DNA of 64,000 bases, from the NCBI GenBank assembly GCA_035236585.1, contig CP141127.1, forward strand, positions 63,779,495 to 63,843,494. Reading direction: 5' to 3'. Source of the stretch: Warburgia ugandensis (taxonomy: Eukaryota > Streptophyta > Magnoliopsida > Canellales > Canellaceae). Shown in pieces: positions 9,243 to 22,677 of the stretch. Positions within the stretch are counted from its first letter, which is position 1, and each line of letters opens with the position of its first letter. A program made the translations under genes and the position numbers. The notes under the pieces were generated by a model. The model had not been told where the DNA came from, made no database searches, and was given only the letters and a program-made list of their open reading frames with translations.

Positions 9243-10416
9243 ACCTCAGGAAGTACAGGTTTCCACACCTCAGCCATATTGCCAAGAATCCGATCCAAAG
9301 ATAAATACTGAACCTGGAACTATTACTACTAATACTACGCCAATTGATTTGGATCAAGTGATAGCGCTCATAAAGGGAGTTCAAACATGTACACATCATC
9401 CTCTATACAATTTCCTATCCTACACTCAGTTATCTCCAACATTCCATGACTTGACATTGAAGATTGAAAATGTCGCAGTTCTGAAAAATATTCAAGAAGC
9501 TCTAGGAAATCCAGAATGGAAGGATACTGTACATGAAGAGTTGAGAGCTTTAAAAAGGAATGAGACTTGGGACTTAGTGAATTTACCCAAAGGGACGATT
9601 CCAATTGGTTGCAAATGGGTGTTTACAAACAAATAAAAGTTGGATGGGACGATAGAGACACATAATGCTCGCTTAGTTGCTATAGGACACACACAGACTT
9701 TCAGGGTGGATTATACTGAAACAATTCACTCATGTTGCCAAGCTAAACTCTATTGGGGTACTTTTATCTCTAGTGGCTAATCTTGATTGGCCCTTACATT
9801 AGATGGACATTAAAAATGCTTTCCTTAATGGAGAGCTTGATGAGGAAGTATATGTGGATTTAGCTCCGGTTTTGAAGTTAAAAATGCTAAGAAGGTTTGC
9901 AAATTGAAAAAATCCCTCTACAGTATGAAACAATCATCAAGGGTCTGGTTTGATTGTTTTGAGAAATCAGTTAGGAGGTATAGATACATTCAGGGTCAGA
10001 CAAATTATACCCTTTTCTTTAAACAATCACAAAGTGGAAAGAAGGCTGTCTTGATCGTGTATGTTGATGATATAATCTTAACAGGAGATGATGAAGAAGA
10101 AATAGAAAAGTTAAAACTTGCACAGGGAAAAGTGTTTGAGATTAAAGACCTTGGGCAACTCAGATATTTCCTAGGGAAGCAGGTAGTGAGTAAAAAGGGG
10201 ATTTTTATTTCTCAAAAGAAGTACACAATTGATCTACTTGATGAAGCAAGTATGCTTGGATGTAGACCTGCCACAACTCCTATGGATCCAAATTTGAAAC
10301 TTGAAAAGACAGAGAATAGCAATCCAATGGATAGGGGAAGATACCAACGTCTTGTTCGGAAATTGATATACCTATCCCATACAAGACCATATATCGCATT
10401 TGTAGTGAGAGTGTAG
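9243..10416 (+). pseudogene. copia reverse transcriptase, broken
   Basis: The linker and RT start are open at 9349-9636 (EALGNPEWKDTVHEELRAL, then ETWDLVNLPKG and GCKWVF). After a stop at 9634 the similarity continues with ARLVAIGHTQT..VDYTET, breaks by frameshift near 9725, and continues with LANLDWPLH (stop) MDIKNAFLNGELDEEVYVD to about 9880. A second frameshift leads to the open part 9904-10416: KKSLYSMKQSSRVWFDCF, ADHTLFF-like, and the intact catalytic YVDD at 10060-10071 (LIVYVDDIILTGDD). LGQLRYFLGKQV and ATTPMDPNLKL then lead into RNase H. The order INT-RT places it in Ty1/copia. It is non-functional. Confidence 0.9.
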
Positions 10417-10981
10417 TCAGCCAGCATATGCATTCTCCGTGTCAAGAACATCTTGAGGCAAAACTCCTGGAAAAGGGTTGTACTTTGAGAAAAATGAACA
10501 TAGGAGTGTGGAGGCCTTCACAGATGCAAACTGGGTAGGGTCAGTTGAAGACAGAAGGTCCACATCTAGCTACTGTACAAAAGTGTAGGGAAACCTTGTT
10601 AATTGGAGAAGCAAGAAGCAATAAGTGGTGTCTTGTAGTAGTGCAGAAGCAGGATCTAGAGCCCTTGCACAGGGAATTTGCAAACTTATCTAAATTAAAA
10701 GAATGATGGAAGAACTAAAGATTCTTACTAAGTGTCCTATGAAGTTGTATGGTGACAACAAGGCTGCGATAAGTATCGCCCATAATCCAGGTCAGCATGA
10801 TTGCAAAAAGCATGTTGAAGTGGATAGGCATTTTATCAAGGAAAAAATTGGAGTAATTTGTGTAACCTATGTGCCCTCACAACAACAAGTTGTGGATGTG
10901 TTCACAGAAGGCTTGCCTGGGTCACATTTTGAAGTTCTTATAGACAAGTTGGGAATGATTAACATCTATTCACGAGCTTGA
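10417..10981 (+). pseudogene. copia RNase H, broken at its start
   Basis: The first half (10417-10700) is readable only across stops and frame changes: WVGS.EDRRSTSSYC, then NLVNWRSKKQ, then SCSSAEAGSRALAQGICKL. The C-terminal half is open at 10703-10981: LYGDNKAAISIAHNPGQHDC, KHVEVDRHFIKEKI, TYVPSQQQVVDVFTEGLPG and LIDKLGMINIYS. The DNKAAI and KHVEVDRHF blocks are diagnostic of copia RNase H, and the frame ends just before the 3' LTR with a purine-rich GAGAGGGAG at 10980-10988 (polypurine tract). It would have removed the RNA template. Confidence 0.9.
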
Positions 10982-10990
10982 GAGGGAGCT

Positions 10991-11234
10991 TTGAAAGATA
11001 GGCAGATTCTGTGTAGTTATTTTAGGATAGCAAATTTGATAGTTTGCTGTTTTTGTTTATTTCCTAATTTCGTGCAATTGGACAGATATTGGAAATCTAT
11101 CTTCAGCTGGCTTGTTTTTTTTTTTGGTGTAATTGATGATCTGATCCTAGGCTGTTGTTTCCTCTTTGTATAGACGCTGTATGCTAAATAAATTAAGCCA
11201 AAATATTTTTTTCTCTCTCTTTGGTTTTTTTCAA
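10991..11234 (+). repeat. copia 3' LTR
   Basis: Direct copy of 2417-2667 (see there), preceded by the purine-rich tract and ending TTTTTTCAA. TTTCC at 11235-11239 repeats the five bases before the 5' LTR. Confidence 0.88.
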
Positions 11235-11356
11235 TTTCCAATCTTAGGATCTCTTCAGAAATCTTGAATGTCAGAGATATAAAGTAACTTGGGTTATTTA
11301 ATATAAAAGCATGTTAAAGGAGATAGAGAGACAGAGATAACTGTTCACATTTGATA

Positions 11357-11367
<11 letters not shown>
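11235..11367 (+). repeat. left arm of a diverged inverted repeat
   Basis: 11240-11367 matches the reverse complement of 14521-14635. Shared blocks include AAGTAAC, TTAATATAAAAGC, ATAGAGAGA, AGATAACT.TTCAC and a CTCTCTCTC end. Outward, CTTAGGATC and CTTGAATG also pair. Including 2389-2416 (displaced by the copia insertion) the arm is at least 150 bp. The inner edge runs into a CT/CA microsatellite. Confidence 0.75.
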
Positions 11368-14672
<3,305 letters not shown>

Positions 14673-15380
14673 AAGTGGTTGATAAAACTAGGCCCACCAT
14701 TTGATTCAATGGCTGTAAATAGCTGATGCCCACAATATGAAATCAATCTCACCCATGGGCCCCTTTTTCTGTCGAGTGCAACTCATGCTAGCTAATGCAA
14801 ATCCTGTTAAAACTCAAAAGATATCAATTAGTTTTTTCTTCTTTGATGTTTTAGTTGTTAACGCTGTCAATTCTAGTTTCTTTCATCTAGCTTCAGTCTC
14901 TGGTAACTTCAATTCTTACATAGAATTCAATTCCTAGTTCAGATTTTCATTTTTCTAGTCATTCACTAGTTGTTAGAGAAATTTTCCATTAGACCAGAAA
15001 TCAGAAATTACATGAAATTTGATGGTTTATTAGCCTGTAAGAAGACTATGTTGGGTTTCCGATGGATCCTTATTCTGAGTTTTCATTTAAGAGTTATGTC
15101 AAAATCATTGTACTGGTTTTCTGATTTTCCTGCAAATTTCAGGAACATTTACGTCCTTAAATTTCAATTTCTGAGTTAAATTCTTGCTTCCACCCTTGTT
15201 CCTTCCTCTTTCTGTTTGGTATTCAGTCTATGAAATTTTTTTAGAGAAAGTCTTTACAGATCCTTGTGTATTTAAAAATTCTTTATAGGATACAGCACAA
15301 TATATAAATGCTGTCAGCTTCTTTTATATTCTCTGGTACCTTTACATTATCATGCATGGAAACCAAAGACAGAAAGTGAC
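14673..15380. other. intergenic or intronic sequence, nothing recognised
   Basis: T-rich on plus, with two short ORFs (14737-14937 and 14970-15179) rich in Phe and Ser that show no family features. If the minus-strand ORF at 15395-15619 is a first exon, this stretch would be its intron. I see no downstream exon. Confidence 0.3.
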
Positions 15381-15394
15381 CTGCCTAAGGAGGT

Positions 15395-15619
15395 TTACCA
15401 GCTAGTACAATCCATATTTAAGCTTAAAAATGGCAATACCACTATCCAATGGACGGAATCCATTCTACTACCCTCACTTGACACCTTCAGTTCTTGAGGT
15501 GATCTCAATCGAAAACCTAACTTATAAGCAGGCATTCGCCTCGAGTAGCTGATCCAGCATATGTTCGAAACTTCTGAGCGCAAATTCACCGTTCCGAACA
15601 CCGATGTGGCGCCAATCAT
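15395..15619 (-). CDS. possible first coding exon of a host gene, unidentified
   Basis: A 74-codon ORF starting MIGATSVFGTVNLRS with a Ser/Arg-rich, acid-poor N-terminal third, the composition of a plastid or mitochondrial transit peptide. It ends DCTSW just where a GTAAAC sequence (minus strand, about 15398-15403) could serve as a splice donor; a second GT follows the ELK codons near 15488. It lies in a CpG-bearing, non-repetitive stretch unlike the transposon debris around it. No family is recognised, and no downstream exon is visible to the left before 11.3 kb. It may be a real gene start, a captured gene fragment, or chance. Start choice: first ATG in the frame, ten bases after the stop of the upstream ORF 15630-15899. 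Confidence 0.3.
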   Translation of the reverse strand: MIGATSVFGTVNLRSEVSNICWISYSRRMPAYKLGFRLRSPQELKVSSEGSRMDSVHWIVVLPFLSLNMDCTSW

Positions 15620-16170
15620 ATGTAGTTGATCAGATCAAGCTTTCTTCAAATTCAACCGACAGAGAACCAAAGAAGAAGAATAACATTCTGAATTCGATCG
15701 TGAAATCAGCCAGAAACCCTACTTGAGTAAACAAAGACGGAAAATGCGAAGTTTCTGCATTTACAGCTGGAAAAATATTCTGATACGTTTGGAATTCTTC
15801 AGAGAAAGAATTTTCGATGCTTTGAAGACACGCCGAGGATAAAGAAATTTGAAATATTCGTGTTTTAGCCCTTTTTTTCTGGTTCTTCCGAGGAGACACT
15901 CAGCGTTGCAGTCGCCAGGAATTTCTTTCGTTTCGGAGAAGAAATGGCGGGGGTAGTTTCGGGAATATTCATTCGTTTGGACGTGCTATTGAGCGACCGT
16001 TAAGCGGTGAGAACGTCCCTTTCGATATGTGCTTTATTTCTTTTTCACCAGGCGTAGTGGGGGCCACCTCATATGGCTTGTGTGATGATCGCAGCCGTTT
16101 AGTGCGAACCATCAGCGGAGATCTAAAGATATCGACAAGACACTTTGTCTGGTAGTCTTGCAATAACTTT
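15620..16170 (-). promoter_or_regulatory. CpG-bearing leader/promoter-like region with upstream ORFs
   Basis: This is one of the few stretches with many CG dinucleotides (for example around 15545-15605, 15895-16010 and 16060-16115). Two minus-strand ORFs lie in it: 15630-15899 (89 codons, MSPRKNQKKRAKTR...) and 15969-16163 (64 codons). Pyrimidine-rich runs (TTCTTCTTCTTTGG read on minus at about 15660-15680) resemble a plant 5' leader. No TATA box is obvious upstream of 16163. Low methylation of a host gene start would explain the retained CG sites, but this is inference. Confidence 0.35.
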
Positions 16171-16814
16171 TAGGTTGGGCTAAATCTACCCTCCCTATCA
16201 AAAGAAAAAGAAAGAGTGCCTTAAAAGAGTTAAGGCTTAAGAAGAGCGCAAAAAATAGAGGCTTCTTTTTTTATACATGGCAACCCATTTAGATATTCCT
16301 CATGGCTTGTGAAAAAATTAACAAGAATTGTTGTTCATGATTTGTTATCTAAAGAAATACGGGCTAAAAGCATGCAATACAATTTAACATAATAAATGGC
16401 TTGTATTTAAAAAAAAAAGAAAAGAGTTTTACCAAATAGGACGAAAAAGACGCATACCCATTCCTCCCAAGAAATAAGTAATAATACAGAGGGGTTGTTT
16501 GGCATGAAGATAAGTAGATAGCAAACCATAATTAAGTTATTCTATGATAATAATTTGGTTCTCAACAAATAGCCTAAGGACTTAGTTCTTTTTTCCTTTA
16601 AGGAATGCTATTAGAGAGTCTATGTACCACTCACTAGAGCCTATGTTTGATTATCTAAGTCATTCATGTCATTGTTCTAGCTTTGGGGGTTCAATGGGTA
16701 AAAAATCATGTAGATTTGATAATCTTGCATATAGTGAAAAGAGCTTGAAGTATAATGAAAAAAGATTCTCAACCCTTTCTATATAGGGGTAGCTGCCATA
16801 AAGCCTCTGATGAG
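16171..16814. other. intergenic, nothing recognised
   Basis: A-rich and non-coding. No motif, ORF or repeat could be tied to a known element. Confidence 0.4.
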
Positions 16815-17370
16815 TGTCAAAATTTGTATAAAAATCACTCAATTAGTTGTCCATATGTTATAACTTATAGTATTAAACTAGAATTTTTGGCCAAAAATTA
16901 TAACACAAGCATTTGTGACCTAATAAATCAAATATTTGATAATTTGTAGGTTTAGAGGTCAATCCAGAATAAATATGTGAATAATCATATTTTTTAGAAT
17001 TTAAGTAGAGTTTTTTTTCTTTGTAGGAAGCGAGATGGTGATTCAACGCCTGAGATCGATTGAGATGAAAATTAAAGATTAACATTGAAAGATTGAGTCC
17101 ATATTTTTATAAAAATCACCCAATTAGTTGCCCATATATTATAACTTATAGTGTTAAATTAGAATTTTTGGTCAAAAATAATAACACATGCATTTGTGAC
17201 CTAATAAATCAAATATTTGATAATTTGTATGTTCAAAGGCTAATTAAGAATAAATATGTGAATAATCATATTTTTAGGATTTAAGTAGAGTTTTTTATCT
17301 TTTGTAGGAAGTGAGATAGTGATTCGAAGCCTGAGATCGATCGAGATGAAAACTAAAGATCAAGTTAAGG
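16815..17370 (+). repeat. 277-bp tandem duplication of the LTR head
   Basis: TATAAAAATCAC, TTATAACTTATAG, ATTTGTGACCTAATAAATCAA and GAGATCGAT.GAGATGAAAA recur at an offset of about 277 bases with some substitutions. Other family-L copies have this head once. Confidence 0.85.
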
Positions 17371-18993
17371 TCTAAATGTCAACAATCCAAAGTGAGATGA
17401 AGAATCAAGATCACCTAGGGGCAAGCAATAATAGAATTAGAGAAGTCAAAGGTGACTAATGTGGGCCCATGCACAAGCGGTGCAGAGTTTACCAACTTTG
17501 CATGGGATTCACTCAAGTTACCTAAGCCATATAAGCAATGAAAAAGGTGACAAGCTAAGAAGCCTAGCAAGCTATCAAAGCCAAAGGGGTTGAGCCACCA
17601 AGTCAAACCAAAAGAGCCCCCAAAGCCAGGCATGAAGCCAAGCCAAATGAGTACTCAAAGCAAGCCATTAAGCCACTTAAACCAAACTACATGGAAGACT
17701 ATGATTGGAGGAGAATCTAGTAAATATTCATGTAATTTTTAAGAAGATATTTAGATGAAAATCAATGGAAAAGCATGTGTGTGGACTATAGGAAGTGCCC
17801 ACCTTTATATTTTCATTTTTCCATCTTATTTTTCACATTTTTCTCTCTCTCCACCTCACCCTACATGATTCCTATGAATTTTCACTAATGGGGGAAGTTT
17901 TCCACCTGAGACTCCCACCATCCTAAACTACCACTCCAACCAACCACCAATCTTAAGTTGCCAACTTGCGTTCCATTTTTCTTTTCTTATTTCTTTCCCT
18001 CTCTCTCCAATCCTCTTTGTGTTCCTTTCCTTTCTATTTTTTCCTATAGGACTCCACGATTTTTACAAGGGGGAGATGCCCCCTCCTAAAATGGTGGCGC
18101 CTCCCACCTTGCCCTGTCTTAAGTATACATTATTGACCTAAATCTAGAAGATGATCTTAACCCTTAAATTTTCCCTCTTAATCTCCACCTTAGGATCACC
18201 CATTAGAAAGTTTGGGAAGTGACTAAAATAGATAAAACACAAACAAGGTTTCTATGTGGGACTACCTTATGGGAGAAGGGGAGATCACCCCCTCCTAAGA
18301 AGGATGCATCTCCACCCTTCTTCTCTTCTAAGTTCCCAACTACTTTTTCCTTTGGTTGTTACCTTTTCCTCCAAGAATTCCATGCCCCCTTCTTCACCTA
18401 GTTCTTTGGTTCTTCTTCCATTAAAGGTTAGTTCTTTTACAACTTTTACTCTTGCTTTTCATTGTCTTTGATTTCCTTTTACTTCTTTTTTCCATGTTTA
18501 AGATTTCCTAGTCTGCCTTCCATTTTGTTAGCTATTCTTGTGTATTCTTTCAAGTAACCAAGGTTTCCTTTCCCTTGAAGCGACAACCAAGGGAAAAGTC
18601 ACCCTGAATCCATCTGTTTCCATTCTCTTTTTTCCGTATTCCTTCCATGCCTTATATCTCTTATTAGTCTTTTATTCCTAATCTCTTTAGTGGTTATTCA
18701 TTTGTAATCCTTTAAGGGTTCACATGCACACTTACTTTTGAATGTTGGATGATTTTTGAAGAAGGTTGAAGGGTGTTATTGTGTTAAGAATGGTGTACAC
18801 ATATTTGGATGATGCGCACCACACTTGTATGCATTCCTTTCAAGTAATAAACATTGATTATTTATGTATGTTTTGTGGGTGTTTAAATGCCTTGAATCTT
18901 GCTTATTGTTAATTCTATGATACATGTTTAGATTTATAGATATTTCATTCAACCTTTCAATCATAGCATTCTAGATTCATTTTGCATTAGCTT

Positions 18994-19110
<117 letters not shown>

Positions 19111-19744
19111 CATGCGCACCACTCTAGGGGTCATGCACATAATATTGAATGTTGTTTCTTTGATTTAAGTTGTCATCCCATGTTAATCTTTGTTCCATGC
19201 ACTCCCACTACTGTTATTTTCATGCTTTTGTATTATAGTCATAGGATTTTATTTAGGAACCACACTTTGTTCAATGCTCTTGGATCTTGAATCATGTGCA
19301 TGGTTCTAAGGGTGTTTACATGAGTATTGTAGTTGATTAGCTTGCATCTTAGATCTTTACATGTTCATTTAGATAAGCATTATTGGATGCATTTGATTCA
19401 TTTATTTATTAGTTTTCAATTATCACATCTTGCATTACATTGCATCATGAACTATGTGCACCATCCTTTAGGATTGTGTGCATAGTAAGTGGTTGATTTG
19501 TTACTTATTTTTACATGTTTACATGTCTTTAGTTCCATTAGTTTGTTTTGCATTATTTAGAAAGTTCTTAAATTTTATTTTTAGAAGGTTTATTTTTAGG
19601 AAAGCTTCCACATTAGTTTGTTTACTTTTATCATGTTTCCATATTCCATCTTTCAATTTATATTAAGTCTCCATTCTTAGTTTACTTTAAAATCTTATTA
19701 CTACAATAGATTCATGTACTTATAAGTTAATTAAAACATCACAA

Positions 19745-20104
19745 TAGCCTCAAAATAGTTAAAATTAATTAAATTCAATTCCTTAACTCTAGTGCAACTA
19801 TTGTTGAAATTTAGTAACACTACACCAACAATCCAAATATCAATGACAAATTTTAGCAAAACAAAACTGTCTTTTTGTTATTATAACTTACAGCAAAAAT
19901 CTAATAGAGGCACTGGACTTAGTCTTTAAAGGAATGATGGCATTCTATTTTCAACTCTTAAGAATCTCGAACTGATCTTTGGGGTACCGTAGCTAATTCA
20001 AAATATTGTTTAAAATTTCAAGCATTTTTATATCCTATTAACCTAAACTCTTTGCTCATTTCACCCTCCTTTGAATGAACCATTTTCTTTCTCTAATTCT
20101 AAAT
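19745..20104. other. non-coding, nothing recognised
   Basis: AT-rich spacer between the LTR tail and LINE debris. Confidence 0.3.
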
Positions 20105-20420
20105 TTTTGAAATAAGAAATCCATTCAACCCTCTTTTGAATGCATGTGCAAACTACTTCCTCAATAGAACCAAAGTGGTAATTTATTTATAAGAAACACA
20201 TGCAAATTGCTTCTTAGTGATTTAACCTTCTTACAATCCAAAACAATATGAAAATTTGTCTCTAGTTCCACACCACAAAGGACAAAGGCTCCTCGTTATA
20301 TGCAAGTCAAGTAGATGTTGTCTAGTCATTGATGTGCAAGGCTCAGGGAAATAACTTCAATCTTAAAATACAATCAAGCTGCCCAATTCTAATCTACTTT
20401 TTATCATAGAAGGCTTTGAA
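20105..20420 (-). pseudogene. LINE (L1-type) C-terminal zinc-binding fragment
   Basis: The minus strand from about 20310 to 20160 reads LCGVELETNFHIVLDCKKV, which fits the zf-RVT domain of plant L1 elements (C-x2-C, then H and C at the usual spacing). Upstream on minus (20400-20310), a SLAHQ...TRGAF-like segment fits the linker before it, across stops. It is short and heavily decayed. The domain normally lies C-terminal to RT. The RT fragment at 21462-21570 is on the other strand, so the two pieces come from different insertions or an inversion. Confidence 0.6.
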
Positions 20421-21460
20421 AGTATTTGAGCATATCATGTAGTAGCAAATATAATCGACAAGTCACCATCTTTGATTGGACCTCAAATCTATTTATCTTT
20501 TTGGTCATTAAGTAACTCTATTGAGAAAGCTTCTCCTCAATATATTTAGTAAGAGTTTTGAGGAAAGATTCCTTCTATCATCAATGGTCCTCCAGTGCAA
20601 CAGCCCCTATTCAATGATCCTTCCATAGCTCAACCCTATCTGCTTTGTTGATTCAGTTTCTTGTTTAATGATCACATATGCCCCATGAATAGCTTTCCAT
20701 GTTGTCGAATTAGATGGTTTATCTTTGACCTAAAAAAAAAATTATTCCTTACTTTTTAGTCACCAAATTCAACCATAATGACTTATTATTATTATTATTA
20801 AGATTTTTGCAATTCTAGTTGTTCTTTGAAGCATGTATCAATTTTATAGGTTATCGTATCCTAAGGCTATTAGAAAACTTATGTTCAAATATGGTTCCAA
20901 CTTAGAAGTTGAATAGGCTTGTTTCTTTTTGCATGATATCAAAGAAAGCTTCTTTGTTGCTTTTCGCATTTTGGAAGTATATGGTTTAGTACTGATATTG
21001 CAACTAAAGTGTGATATATTATACCTGATGTAAGCACTAGCATTGGAGTATACTTTCCCTACCTTGACAAGACAAGATCTATTGTTTCTTGCTTGAGAGT
21101 TGCATTTCCACTTGATCAACTAAGTGTTAAAATGCTCTTTTTTAGGGTTTCTAGTGAAAAGAGGAATAACAATGTATTTTCCTTGTTGAATTATATTGTT
21201 CATGCCCATTGCTTTCTTCATATACTTGCAAAGTTTGTGATGTATCCCACTAGAGAATGAAATCAGGATTTATCTTTTGAAAAGGTAAGTTCAATTTCTT
21301 CTTCTAAAACCTCAAACAAAAGTCTAAAACTCTATAATTATAAATTCTTTCACAAATAACATAAGATCATCTTTATAGGTAACAAAGGGGCACATGTTAT
21401 TATTGTTTGTAAATTTTTTAATGTAGCTAGTTTCTCTATTTTGATTATGGATCTGCAACT
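20421..21460. other. decayed sequence, probably LINE-related
   Basis: No clear motif. The 91-codon minus ORF at 20844-21119 shows no family features. A short ATT repeat lies at about 20784-20800. Confidence 0.25.
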
Positions 21461-21461
21461 A

Positions 21462-21570
21462 CATGGTCTAAGCAAAGACAATGCTTGCAACAAGGTGACC
21501 CTCTTTCACCTTATTTATTTACCTTGTATGTGGAGGTCTTATTAGCAAACTTGAAGAAGTTGATGAATTA
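21462..21570 (+). pseudogene. LINE (L1-type) reverse transcriptase fragment
   Basis: The plus strand reads RQCLQQGDPLSPYLFTLYVEVL across about 21475-21540. The QGDPLSPYLF block is the conserved RT motif of plant L1 elements, just before the catalytic FADD region, followed by LLANLKKL. Frames break soon after (stop after MNYW), and the Asp-Asp motif is not found. It is too short for subfamily assignment. Confidence 0.65.
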
Positions 21571-22677
21571 TTGGTAAAGAAAGCTCTGATATTTTGAATT
21601 TTATAAAGGGAGGCCAATAGTTTACAACTCATTGGTAAGAAAATATTCTCTATTAGATTATTAACACCAAGGTCATTTTTTACTAAAAATGGGAAAATTA
21701 ATCTTTAAGTGATGGGTATGTTATAATAACACATTTGTCAAAAATGATACTTGCATCCCTCTCAAAGAAGAACTATCCCAGTAAGGGTTTTCCTCTCTCC
21801 TCTTCTTCTTCTTCTTCTTCTTCTTCTTCTTCTTCTTTTGATTCCAACAATACTACGTTCTCTACCTTCCTTTTTCATTCATCTCTGAATCTTTCACTAA
21901 ATCAATAAATATGTGCTTCAATCCAATAACTTTGAGCAACAAAAAGAGCAAATCACATTCAAAGTGGAAAGAAGAGGCCACTAATCCACATGAATCTAAT
22001 TTATTACATGGATCTCATGATGAAATTGCTGGTGAGATAACCACAAACTATGAAAGATTCATTTGGCAAGTGAAAGTTGTGTTGCAATAGGAGAATGAGT
22101 TTAGATATCAATATGAGGTGCCATTATACTAGTACTACGTTAGTTAAAAAGAGGGAGATATCATTCTTGATATTGTTGTTTTACGTTAAATGAAGGGCAT
22201 TCTTGTACTTTACATATACAACTCTATTGATGCTAATAACTTTAATTGATTTAAAGGTCATCATTTTTTACTGATAAGCTCTAAACTGGAGTCCTCTCGT
22301 TTATGACAAAATATTAGGCATATCTTTACTAATAGCTCAAAATAGAGGCCCTTCTTACATTTTTTGTTTTTTGTTTTTAAAGAGTGGCTTGCCATTGTCC
22401 ATACATGTGACAAACCTAAAACATGAAAAGAAAACTTGCTATGCAAACTCCAAAAAAATGGAGCCTCTGTAGTGCAAAAATCAAACCCCATTTTAACTAG
22501 GCCAATCAATTAAGTATAGCAGGCTATGCGATTTAGTTTGAGCGCCCTTATAAAAACAAGCACAAGCACAGGTAGTTTGATGTCTACATAGCATTTTCTT
22601 GCAAAAAAAATAAAATAAAATTGGAAGAATCTTCTCTCTCTCTCCCCTTTTTGTAGTTTTGTATGTTTTTCAGTAAG
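21571..22677. other. non-coding, contains a (TTC)n microsatellite
   Basis: A CTT/TTC run lies at about 21799-21838. The 82-codon minus ORF at 22261-22509 is without family features. Nothing else recognised. Confidence 0.35.

Larger units (their letters stand above)
2417..11234 (+). mobile_element. Ty1/copia LTR retrotransposon, both LTRs, degenerate, carrying a nested RTE
   Basis: Order on plus: 5' LTR (2417-2667), primer site (2668-2679), Gag, protease, integrase, then an RTE insertion (about 5611-9240), RT, RNase H and 3' LTR (10991-11234). TTTCC duplications flank it (2412-2416 and 11235-11239). Integrase before RT is the copia order. All ORFs carry stops and frameshifts, so it is non-autonomous. 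LTR edges are accurate to about two bases because the starts differ (GTTGAAAG against CTTTGAAAG). Without the RTE the element is about 5.2 kb, a normal copia size. Confidence 0.9.
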
